Of a stretch of 11,152 nt of DNA, positions 1 through 6,229 are shown in pieces. Source of the stretch: Thermoplasmata archaeon. GTDB lineage: Archaea; Thermoplasmatota; Thermoplasmata; GCA-020350865. The position numbers were made by a program, and so were the translations under genes. The stretch lies in assembly GCA_020351895.1 (NCBI GenBank), contig CP070672.1:1244439-1255590 (forward strand), read 5' to 3'. Under the pieces are notes generated by a model. The model was not told the DNA's origin. It did not search any database and saw only the letters and a program-made list of their open reading frames with translations. Position 1 is the stretch's first letter. The number at the start of each line of letters is the position of its first letter.

Positions 1-741
1 GGGGGTGTCGGAAAAACCACGTTCAAGGCTCTGTTAGTAAAGGCTATTATAGATAAGAAACTTGTTGTCGTACTTGCAGTGGATGCTGATCCAAACTACA
101 ACCTGAACCAGAAACTTGGAGTCGAGGTGGAGAACACAATTGGTGGCCTTAGAGAGGATATTGTGAAGGCCGTGGATTCACTTCCCGAAGCCATGTCAAA
201 GCATGATTACGTGGATTATCAGATTAAAATGGCACTAACCGAATCTGATGACTTTGACCTCCTGGTCATGGGTAGACAGGAGGGACCCGGTTGTTACTGT
301 TACATAAACAACATCTTACGAACATTCATTGACACTCTCATAGATAATTATGATTTCATTATCATAGATAACGAGGCCGGAATGGAGCATTTAAGCCGGA
401 GGACCACCAAGGCAATGGATGTACTCTTCATTGTCTCTGATGCATCGAAGATTGGTATAGAAACCGCCGGGAGGATAAAAGACCTAGCCCGGGTAATGGA
501 AATCAAAATACAGAAGAGCGTATTGGTGATAAACAGAGCCCCGGAATCGATTTCAACTAATGTAAAGGAGATTAAAAAGGAGCAAGGATTTGATAAGGTC
601 TTCACGATACCCAATGATGATATCATCAACACCTTCAATATGGAGGGGAAAACCCTGCTTTCATTACCCAATGATAACCAAATTATAATGAAGGTAGCCG
701 AGATATTGAGCGAGATGTTGGAGGAAAAAAGTAATGAATGA
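1..741 (+). CDS. cooC: CooC-type MinD/ParA-family ATPase, CODH nickel insertion (5' partial)
   Basis: This is the 3' part of a P-loop ATPase of the CooC group, which helps load nickel into carbon monoxide dehydrogenase in the cytoplasm. The frame is open from base 1, where it reads GGVGKTT, most of a deviant Walker A motif, so probably fewer than ten N-terminal residues are missing. The GTG at 79 is internal and not the start. Visible features are the AVDADPN loop, the GPGCYC motif with two cysteines at codons 292-294 and 298-300 (the CxC that bridges the CooC dimer and binds metal), and the IIIDNEAGMEHLSRRTT segment typical of CooC rather than MinD. The stop overlaps the next gene by 8 bases. 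No CODH gene is visible, but it could lie upstream. An ATPase for another nickel or corrinoid enzyme is the main alternative. Confidence 0.87.
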   Translation, partial: GGVGKTTFKALLVKAIIDKKLVVVLAVDADPNYNLNQKLGVEVENTIGGLREDIVKAVDSLPEAMSKHDYVDYQIKMALTESDDFDLLVMGRQEGPGCYCYINNILRTFIDTLIDNYDFIIIDNEAGMEHLSRRTTKAMDVLFIVSDASKIGIETAGRIKDLARVMEIKIQKSVLVINRAPESISTNVKEIKKEQGFDKVFTIPNDDIINTFNMEGKTLLSLPNDNQIIMKVAEILSEMLEEKSNE

Positions 742-1933
742 TATCCTCCAAAATATGAAAATCCCGAAATCAGAGCTTGCGGCCAGGATATCAAGGCTAC
801 AAGGCGAGATTGCGAAAGAGGATATCGATGCGGTTCTGATTTTACAGCAGGCAGATAAGTTCTATTTTTCAGGTACGGTGCAGGATGGAGTCATCTTCAT
901 TCCAGTTGATGGAGAACCCCTTTTCATTGTAAGAAAAAGCTTAATTCGAGCCCAAGAAGAATCAGAATTGGAAAACATCGTGCCCTTTTCGAATTACAGC
1001 CAGATACCTGATACATTGAAAGAACATGGATTTGTGGATTTCAAGTGCTTGGGTCTGGAGTTGGATGTGATGCCAGTGAAGATTTTTTCTAAACTCCAAA
1101 GCATATTTTCGAATGCGAAAATCTCTGATGCATCCCCTTACATAAAAAAGATCAGAATGGTGAAATCGAACTATGAGCTTGAAGTAATGAAAAAAGCAGG
1201 AGAGATATTGGCCCGGGCCATGGAGGCCGTACCCAATCTACTATCGGAGGGCATGACTGAGATAGAGCTTGCTGCAGAAACCGAATTGATACTGCGAAAA
1301 AACGGTCATCAAGGGATTATCAGGATGAGGAAATGGAACCAGGAATGTTTCTATGGCCTGGTGCTCTCAGGTGAAAGTGGTGCCATATCAAATTACATGG
1401 ATGCCCCCTTAGGAGGAATAGGGCCATGTCCTGCTGCGCCTCGAGGTGCATCACCAAAAAAAATCAAGAAAAATGAGCCAATCATTATCGATATGGTGAG
1501 TGCATATAACGGATATATTGTTGATTGCACACGGACATTTTATCTGGGCAAATTAGAGGACAAACTGACAAAGGCACTGGATCTGAGCCTAGGAATCCAA
1601 GAGGCTGTGGTTGATAGATTTAAAAGTGGGACTAATCTTAAGGAATTATACGAAATCGCGGTTTTTATGGCAAAGGAGGCCGGTTTTGGTGAGTTCTTCA
1701 TGGGTTTTGGAAAATCAAAGGTCAAGTTCCTGGGGCATGGTGTAGGCCTTGAGCTGGATGAGCTACCTGTGATAGCAGAGGGCCATGATTTTGAGTTAAA
1801 GGAGAACATGACCGTTGCAATCGAACCAAAATTCCTTTTTCCATCAGTGGGAGCAGTGGGAGTGGAGAACGTGTGGGCTAGTAAAATGGGAAGAGCACAG
1901 AAAATAACGGATTTAAGGGATGTTTTGATGTGA
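734..1933 (+). CDS. M24-family metallopeptidase (Xaa-Pro dipeptidase/aminopeptidase type)
   Basis: This 399-residue protein belongs to the creatinase/prolidase/methionine aminopeptidase (pita-bread) family. An N-terminal creatinase-like domain (about 15-140) precedes the catalytic domain (about 150-395). All five dinuclear-metal ligands are present by eye alignment with methionine aminopeptidase: D253 and D264 (spaced 11, in IIDM and VDCTRTF), H335 (GHGVG), E364 (AIEP) and E378 (GVENV). It is therefore likely an active cytoplasmic peptidase, probably cutting Xaa-Pro bonds, though substrate cannot be read from sequence. The ATG at 734 has a GGAGG site at 720-724, nine bases upstream, inside the end of cooC. 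The 8-base overlap suggests translational coupling. A linker around 225-245 rich in Gly, Pro and Ala separates the metal-binding core from the preceding helix. The gene is followed by a 343-base gap. Confidence 0.9.
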   Translation: MNDILQNMKIPKSELAARISRLQGEIAKEDIDAVLILQQADKFYFSGTVQDGVIFIPVDGEPLFIVRKSLIRAQEESELENIVPFSNYSQIPDTLKEHGFVDFKCLGLELDVMPVKIFSKLQSIFSNAKISDASPYIKKIRMVKSNYELEVMKKAGEILARAMEAVPNLLSEGMTEIELAAETELILRKNGHQGIIRMRKWNQECFYGLVLSGESGAISNYMDAPLGGIGPCPAAPRGASPKKIKKNEPIIIDMVSAYNGYIVDCTRTFYLGKLEDKLTKALDLSLGIQEAVVDRFKSGTNLKELYEIAVFMAKEAGFGEFFMGFGKSKVKFLGHGVGLELDELPVIAEGHDFELKENMTVAIEPKFLFPSVGAVGVENVWASKMGRAQKITDLRDVLM

Positions 1934-1983
1934 ATTATAAGGAAGATAAAAGAACCCTTAACAAGGACTTTCTTCTCAAAAAA

Positions 1984-1995
1984 TATATTTAAATA
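1984..1995 (+). promoter_or_regulatory. TATA box for the candidate structured RNA
   Basis: TATATTTAAATA lies 51 bases after the peptidase stop. No ORF follows, but a long hairpin region starts about 25-30 bases downstream, which is where an archaeal transcript would begin (about 2013-2018). This is inference from sequence resemblance and spacing. Confidence 0.5.
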
Positions 1996-2012
1996 CAGAC
2001 AAGTCTACCAGG

Positions 2013-2146
2013 GTGTTGGAAGGATTTGGGAGAGATTATATCGAGGTTACGAGCATCTTCTCTTACCTCTGGGTTTATTTTATACTGCCCAGTTGGTACC
2101 TCCTGGAGTAATGCTCTTGCTAATATCTCCCAATTCCTCTTTTTTC
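2013..2146 (+). ncRNA. Candidate structured non-coding RNA, family not recognised
   Basis: A long nested hairpin can be drawn. The outer stem pairs 2021-2038 with 2121-2138 (16 of 18 positions pair). Inside it GAGCAT (2051-2056) pairs with ATGCTC (2111-2116), TACC (2064-2067) with GGTA (2095-2098), and CTGGG (2069-2073) with CCCAG (2088-2092), closing a 14-base loop. A TATA box precedes it at the right distance and six T residues (2140-2145) follow, as in an archaeal intrinsic terminator. No long ORF occupies it. It does not look like tRNA, 5S or SRP RNA to me. It could instead be a remnant inverted-repeat element. The ends are estimated. Confidence 0.5.
2140..2145 (+). terminator. Oligo-T terminator after the hairpin RNA
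   Basis: Six T residues directly follow the 3' arm of the outer stem, inside a T-rich stretch reaching about 2155. Archaeal polymerase commonly stops at such runs. It would end the candidate RNA before the downstream operator-like palindrome. Confidence 0.45.
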
Positions 2147-2159
2147 CTTATTTTATCGT

Positions 2160-2187
2160 GATTTCGGCCGAAATCAGAGGATTTCGG
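2160..2187. promoter_or_regulatory. Palindrome plus half-site, possible operator of the nfo-hxlB operon
   Basis: GATTTCGGCCGAAATC at 2160-2175 is a perfect 16-bp palindrome. A further copy of its half-site, GATTTCGG, begins at 2180, exactly 20 bp (two helical turns) after the first. The cluster sits about 27 bp upstream of the TATA box at 2215-2222, the usual place for an archaeal activator site. No T run follows the palindrome, so a terminator is less likely. The regulator is unknown. Confidence 0.45.
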
Positions 2188-2214
2188 TAAATTCAATAGG
2201 ATATTTGAAAACCC

Positions 2215-2222
2215 TTATATAA
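2215..2222 (+). promoter_or_regulatory. TATA box of the endonuclease IV-hxlB operon
   Basis: TTATATAA lies 55 bases ahead of the ATG at 2277, predicting a start of transcription near 2243-2248 and a leader of about 30 bases. The leader holds GGTGAT (2251-2256) and GGGTGA (2265-2270), both complementary to the archaeal 16S 3' end. The second is well spaced from the ATG. Confidence 0.6.
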
Positions 2223-2276
2223 CGCCCTTTACATACCTATCGTTTCAAAGGGTGATAAGGCACAGGGTGAGAAAAG

Positions 2277-3773
2277 ATGATTCGTTTTGGACCAGGGGGG
2301 ATACCGCTTTCGTGCAAGGGACGCACATTAAGAGATGGTCTTGAGGATGTGCATACCTTGGGCTTGACTGCAATAGAGGTCCAACTCGTCAGAGTAAACC
2401 TGGTGGAGCGTTATGTAACCGAAGAGGAGGTAGGACTGACACCAAGAGATATCGAAGGCGAATTGGTGGTAAAAGTCATCAGGAAACAACCTGGTAAGAA
2501 ACAACCGGAAAAATTAATAAATCCAGATATAAAATTTAAACCAGGCGATATTCGTTGCTCTTTGGCCTCCGGTATTGTCAGGGACTATAAAGAATTGGCT
2601 GAGCTATCGGAGATTTCCAGGGAACTGGATATCTTCTTTTCCATTCATACACCCTACTATATGGATCTCATCAGTGGGGGGGAAATGACAGAAAAAAGCA
2701 AGGAAAGCATAGAATGGTGTGGAATATTGGCGAATGAGATCGGAGCCAAGGCTGTTATTACCCATGTGGGATTATATGGAAGGTATAATTCGAAAAAAGC
2801 TACAGAGAGATTGGTGGCAAATGTAAGGGAAATTCGAGATTGGTATAAAAAGCGGAATATCACGGCAAATTTGGGCCTGGAGACCAGCGGGAAGCAGGAG
2901 GTATTCGGAGATTTAGATGAAATATTGGCTGTGTGTAAGCGTGTATCGGGTGTGATACCGGTTTTGAATTTCGCCCATATTCATGCCAGAGGAAATGGTA
3001 GTCTGAAAAAGAAGGAGGATTTTCAGGAAATATTCGATAAGACCCTAAAGATAACAAAAAACAACCTCTATGCCCATTTCTCCGGAGTTGAGTATGAAGA
3101 AGGGAACGAGAATCGCTACACGCCAATAAAAAAAGGTGATCTTAAATTCGAGCCACTGGCTGAATGTATACTTGATAATAATATCGATATTACCATTATC
3201 TCAGGCTCTCCTCTCTTAGAGCATGATGCCATGTATATGAAAGTCATATTGGAAAGGGTGCTCACAAGAAGAGAGGCAAAGGCCATGAGAGCTGCGGCAA
3301 AGAAAGTTACCAAGGTGAGCAAGGTTAAAAAAGCGGTCAAGGAAGAAAAGGTAAGCAAGGAGAAAAAGGCCCTTAAAAAGTTCAAGGCAGTGAAAAAGGG
3401 CAAGGTAACTAAGGCAAAAAAGGCGGTAAAAGGAGCTAAAGCTGCCAAAAAGGGCAAGGAAGTCAAGAAAAAGAAGAAACCTAAGGTAGGTAAAGTAGGT
3501 AAAGGGGTAAAAGGTGGCAAGAAAGGCAAAGTTAGTAAGGCGGGAAAAGGGGCCAAAGTGAGGAAGGTAGGTAAGGGAGCCAAGGGTGGAAAGAAAGGTA
3601 AAGCAGCTAAACCAGGTAAAGGGGGAAAAGGAGCCAAGAAAGGCAAGAAAACCAAGGGTGGCAAAAAAGCAAAAACAGGAAAACCGGGTAAAGGAGCAAA
3701 GAAAGCGAAGAAAACCAAGGGTAAAAAAGGAAGTAAAGCCGTAAAAAGGGGGAAGGGAGGCGGGAAGAAATGA
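2277..3773 (+). CDS. nfo: Endonuclease IV-family TIM-barrel protein with histone H1-like lysine tail
   Basis: Residues 1-330 form an AP endonuclease IV/xylose isomerase-type TIM barrel of the archaeal kind; the family cuts DNA at abasic sites using three zinc ions. Conserved ligands by eye: H124 (SIHTPY), H163 (THVG), E202 (GLETSG), H234 (FAHIHARG) and H267 (AHFSG). The usual Asp before FAH is N231, the late His region reads NRYTP, and the Glu expected before SPLLE is G310, so part of the zinc site seems lost. Residues 331-498 are a tail of Lys, Gly, Ala and Val; 71 of the last 158 residues are Lys, with no acidic residue after 395. It resembles histone H1 or lysine-tailed HU and probably binds DNA. 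Two GGTGA-type ribosome sites support the ATG at 2277. The stop overlaps hxlB (ATGA). Activity is uncertain; a DNA-binding, non-catalytic relative is the alternative. Confidence 0.83.
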   Translation: MIRFGPGGIPLSCKGRTLRDGLEDVHTLGLTAIEVQLVRVNLVERYVTEEEVGLTPRDIEGELVVKVIRKQPGKKQPEKLINPDIKFKPGDIRCSLASGIVRDYKELAELSEISRELDIFFSIHTPYYMDLISGGEMTEKSKESIEWCGILANEIGAKAVITHVGLYGRYNSKKATERLVANVREIRDWYKKRNITANLGLETSGKQEVFGDLDEILAVCKRVSGVIPVLNFAHIHARGNGSLKKKEDFQEIFDKTLKITKNNLYAHFSGVEYEEGNENRYTPIKKGDLKFEPLAECILDNNIDITIISGSPLLEHDAMYMKVILERVLTRREAKAMRAAAKKVTKVSKVKKAVKEEKVSKEKKALKKFKAVKKGKVTKAKKAVKGAKAAKKGKEVKKKKKPKVGKVGKGVKGGKKGKVSKAGKGAKVRKVGKGAKGGKKGKAAKPGKGGKGAKKGKKTKGGKKAKTGKPGKGAKKAKKTKGKKGSKAVKRGKGGGKK

Positions 3774-4315
3774 GCTTTCAGGAATCTGTTAAATACATCA
3801 CTTTGATGATGCAGGAGGTTTTATCCAATAACGATTCGGCTCAGATTGAAGAATTTATAGAATATATACTGAATGCCAAGAAGGTTTTCGTCTACGGAGT
3901 GGGAAGATCCGGTCACGTTGGAAAGGGTTTTGCAATGAGGTTGGTTCAACTTGGATTGAAGGCCTACTTCATTGGAGAGACTGTAACACCCATTGTGGAG
4001 TTGGGGGATGCAGCCGTTATAATATCCAACACTGGTGAGACCATGTCTGCCATTCAAACCGGAAATATCGTGCGACGTGTTGGGGCAAATGTGATAGTTG
4101 TAACATCCAATAAGAAATCCAAATTGGCCCACCTGGCAAATAACGTAATAAGCATTCCCATAAAGAATGAGGAGAGGAAAAAGGATCTTGCACCATTGGG
4201 AACATTATTTGAGGACTCGGCCATGATCTTCTTAGATGGAGTAATATCTGAACTCATGATGAAGTTGGGTGAGACAGAGGAGAGCATGCGTGGAAGGCAT
4301 GCTATAATGGTGTAG
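3770..4315 (+). CDS. hxlB: 6-phospho-3-hexuloisomerase
   Basis: This 181-residue SIS-domain protein converts hexulose 6-phosphate and fructose 6-phosphate. In archaea this serves the reverse ribulose monophosphate route that makes ribulose 5-phosphate and releases formaldehyde, or the fixing direction. Motifs are those of the family: VYGVGRSG (41-48), GETVTP (69-74), the phosphate-binding SNTGET (86-91), APLGTLFE (141-148) and the C-terminal MRGRHAIM (173-180). Length is normal. The ATG shares bases with the TGA of the preceding gene, and GGGAGG at 3755-3760 within the lysine-tail codons acts as ribosome site, so the two are probably co-translated. The partner hexulose-phosphate synthase is not in the window. 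The gene converges on the winged-helix gene with three bases between the stop codons. Confidence 0.93.
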   Translation: MSFQESVKYITLMMQEVLSNNDSAQIEEFIEYILNAKKVFVYGVGRSGHVGKGFAMRLVQLGLKAYFIGETVTPIVELGDAAVIISNTGETMSAIQTGNIVRRVGANVIVVTSNKKSKLAHLANNVISIPIKNEERKKDLAPLGTLFEDSAMIFLDGVISELMMKLGETEESMRGRHAIMV

Positions 4316-4318
4316 TTT

Positions 4319-5086
4319 TTATCCACCTCTTAAAAGTACTTTTAAAGGATTTTTTGGTATTTTTAAAACGGGTTTTTCCTCTCTATCGATATCGAGGCTT
4401 ATTTGTAGAATATTTTCATCTGAACTTTCGACTTTAGGATTTAGGCTATCGCCCTTGAGGGCATCAATTAAGGCTCTCTCGAAAGTCTTACTCCTAGCAT
4501 CCAAGTCTTCCTCAAGCTCTCTTATCTTTTCTGTTGCGAAATATGCCTTCTTTCTGCCGATCTTCTTGTATGAGATGATACCAGCATTTTCCAGCGATAG
4601 CAAATCTCTGGATAGAATCTGCTGATATGTTCCCAAAATCTTGCATAGATCACTTTGGGTTATCTTGGGTTTTGCTTCGATAGCCAGGTATGTGTTTCTT
4701 GTGTTCTCTTTGCTCAAAAGACAAAAAACCGAGCATTCATCAGGCATGAATATGTTTTTTAATGGGCGATAGATTTTCTTACTTCCGTCTTGGCTCTCGG
4801 AGATGAGACCACCTTCTTTCAACTTATTTATATGCCATCTTGCGCTCTGAGTTGATAAACCAACTTCCCTTGATATCGCCCGAAGGTGGCTGCATGGATA
4901 GTTACAAATAAATTCGAATATTCGGCGTCTTGATGGATTCATTAATAGAGATAGCTCTCCTCTTTTTGTCTCCACTTCCCTCAAGATGCCTTCATCCAGT
5001 CCCATCTTCCGTCTTAGAGCCTTGGCCAGGCTTTTATCAGCCACTTCTTCACCATTTTTAAAAGATTTTTTCGAATACAGATTCAA
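4319..5086 (-). CDS. Transcriptional regulator with two winged-helix domains
   Basis: This 255-residue protein has two winged helix-turn-helix units of the ArsR/MarR-like archaeal type. The first (about 48-108) contains RRRIFEFI, HLRAISREVGLSTQSARWHINKL and a wing ending KIYRPL. The second (about 128-188) contains ITQSDLCKILGTYQQILSRDLLSLENAGII and a wing IGRKKAYFAT. A charged, low-complexity C-terminal part follows. No sensor domain or metal-binding cysteine cluster is clear, though C61, C65, C118 and C122 are present. The given start is TTG at 5086, whose TTGA overlaps the cobalamin adenosyltransferase stop. ATG at 5005 (residue 28) is the alternative and keeps both DNA-binding domains. Its place in the cobO transcript suggests a role in corrinoid control, but the target is not known. 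Confidence 0.8.
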   Translation of the reverse strand: MNLYSKKSFKNGEEVADKSLAKALRRKMGLDEGILREVETKRGELSLLMNPSRRRIFEFICNYPCSHLRAISREVGLSTQSARWHINKLKEGGLISESQDGSKKIYRPLKNIFMPDECSVFCLLSKENTRNTYLAIEAKPKITQSDLCKILGTYQQILSRDLLSLENAGIISYKKIGRKKAYFATEKIRELEEDLDARSKTFERALIDALKGDSLNPKVESSDENILQISLDIDREEKPVLKIPKNPLKVLLRGG

Positions 5087-5649
5087 TGCTCGATGCCGTT
5101 CCTTGCGGGTATACCCTTATAATAGGGATGTTTTTCGTTCCTCATATTTGTCACATAATCGGCCCTTTTTAAGATTTCATCATGGGCATTGCGTCCAGTT
5201 ATGATGATCTCCATGTTATCAGGTTTGGAGTCCAATAGATTCATGACATCCGCAAGATCCACCAATTTGAAATCGAGAGCAACATTCAACTCATCGAGAA
5301 TCAAGATATCATGCTCGGCTCTTCTTATTATTTCATTTGCATGGGCAAGACCCTCACGGGCTAAGACTAGGTCCTCCTCTTGGGGTCTTTCCTTGTCGAC
5401 AAAGCTCGGCCTGCCAAACTGTTTTATGGTGAAGTTTGGGAGCAGTTCTGCAGCTTTCAGTTCACCATATTCAATATCACCTTTCATGAACTGTATCATA
5501 TAAACCTTCAATCCAGATCCACAGGCTCTCATGGCTAAACCTATAGCTGCCGTGGTTTTTCCCTTACCGTCTCCTGTATACACATGAACCAGACCCACTT
5601 TCAATCCCTTTTCGGACATTACTTTCACCCAAACCGATAAATCTTCCAT
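5083..5649 (-). CDS. cobO: Cob(I)yrinic acid a,c-diamide/cob(I)alamin adenosyltransferase
   Basis: This 188-residue P-loop enzyme of the CobA/CobO/BtuR family transfers the adenosyl group of ATP to the cobalt of corrinoids, forming coenzyme B12 precursors in the cytoplasm. Visible are the Walker A loop TGDGKGKT (25-32), the conserved QFMKGDIEYGEL (53-64), Walker B DILILDELNVAL (114-125), the TGRNA segment (151-155), and the C-terminal YYKGIPARNGIEH signature. Length is typical. The ATG at 5649 is preceded by AGAGGA six to seven bases away, better than the internal Met11. It lies 74 bases behind the 101-residue gene on the same strand and overlaps the winged-helix gene by four bases. I see no cobalamin riboswitch ahead of it. 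Confidence 0.92.
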   Translation of the reverse strand: MEDLSVWVKVMSEKGLKVGLVHVYTGDGKGKTTAAIGLAMRACGSGLKVYMIQFMKGDIEYGELKAAELLPNFTIKQFGRPSFVDKERPQEEDLVLAREGLAHANEIIRRAEHDILILDELNVALDFKLVDLADVMNLLDSKPDNMEIIITGRNAHDEILKRADYVTNMRNEKHPYYKGIPARNGIEH

Positions 5650-5704
5650 AAGTTCCTCTGTATTCTCTCGGTTGCTGTGGAAAGGCGTGCAATTTTGATT
5701 ACAG

Positions 5705-5710
5705 AAAAAA
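5705..5710 (-). terminator. Possible T-run terminator after the 101-residue gene
   Basis: Read on the minus strand there is a run of six T 14 bases past the TAG of the upstream gene, within the 74-base gap before cobO. Archaeal polymerase can pause or stop here, so transcription into cobO may be only partial. No TATA box is obvious between the run and cobO, which argues for some read-through. Confidence 0.3.
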
Positions 5711-5723
5711 CGATGGGGAAATT

Positions 5724-6029
5724 CTAACCCGCACTTTCAAGATAACCTTCAACCTTCTCTATGTTGACCTTCCAGACCTTTGTTGTGTCGATAGGTTCGT
5801 TATCATAATACGGTTCCAAAATCTCCAGTTTATGCAGATATTCCAACACCTTCTTGTTTGCCCGACCTTTTCTTGTGGTTCCCATGACCTTCCTTATTCT
5901 TTCGTTGGTGACGATTACATTGTGATACCTGTTGTAACGATCGTAGAGCATGTGTATTATTGGCAGAACCTTCTCATCCATCTTCACGAAATTCCACTCT
6001 CCATTTTTCTGGTCCCTCAGCCCTAACAT
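5724..6029 (-). CDS. Small basic protein of unknown function, possibly winged-helix
   Basis: I do not recognise a family for this 101-residue protein. It is charged and soluble, with no signal peptide, membrane segment or cysteine. The segment around 36-75 (NVIVTNERIRKVMG, then KGRANKKVLEYLHKLEIL, then EPYYDNEPI) has the spacing of a helix-turn-helix followed by a wing, and the end (TKVWKVNIEKVEGYL) could be the closing strand and helix. This is a visual impression only. A TATA-like sequence read on the minus strand lies about 50 bases upstream of the ATG, and no strong ribosome site is seen. It is divergent from rfcS and is the first gene of the leftward block leading to cobO and the regulator. 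The coding status is supported by a sensible composition and clear start and stop. Confidence 0.65.
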   Translation of the reverse strand: MLGLRDQKNGEWNFVKMDEKVLPIIHMLYDRYNRYHNVIVTNERIRKVMGTTRKGRANKKVLEYLHKLEILEPYYDNEPIDTTKVWKVNIEKVEGYLESAG

Positions 6030-6073
6030 ATCATTATTGATATACCTATTCTAAGGGGGGTATGCATTTTGTT

Positions 6074-6088
6074 ATATTTATATCCCTA
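6074..6088 (-). promoter_or_regulatory. TATA box of the leftward 101-residue gene
   Basis: On the minus strand the sequence reads GGGATATAAATATAAC, with a TATA core 45-60 bases upstream of the ATG at 6029. A start near 6050 would give a short leader of about 20 bases that holds a run of six C residues near its upstream end. Confidence 0.5.
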
Positions 6089-6113
6089 TGGTGCAAGTCA
6101 ATTGAAAGAATTA

Positions 6114-6123
6114 GTTATATATC
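6114..6123 (+). promoter_or_regulatory. Possible TATA box of rfcS
   Basis: GTTATATATC lies about 110 bases ahead of the rfcS ATG, predicting a leader near 85 bases. A weaker AT-rich alternative (AAAATAAAATAGG, 6158-6170) lies closer. The choice between them cannot be made from sequence. Confidence 0.35.
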
Positions 6124-6229
6124 CTGCGAGTAGAGGGTAAGAAGACCCAATTTGGTTAAAATAAAATAGGTATACATTACCCAAACCTTAATTACCATCC
6201 AACTTATTATTCCGTTAAAAAGTGGTTGA

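Noticed and set aside
764..775. CCGAAATCAGAG, identical to 2168-2179 in the palindrome region
   Set aside because: It lies inside the peptidase coding sequence near its start, without the other palindrome arm. Chance is the simplest explanation.
3116..3718. A 200-residue minus-strand frame rich in Phe, Leu and Pro that looks like a membrane protein
   Set aside because: It is the mirror of the lysine/glycine codons on the plus strand (AAG and AAA become CTT and TTT). It has no ribosome site, and the plus-strand gene is firmly supported up to the overlapping hxlB start.
4313..4321. Convergent stop codons only three bases apart
   Set aside because: Tightly packed convergent genes are common in archaea; no overlap or hairpin of note is seen.
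5650..5723. Cobalamin riboswitch ahead of cobO
   Set aside because: The 74-base gap is too short and shows no B12-box-like sequence.
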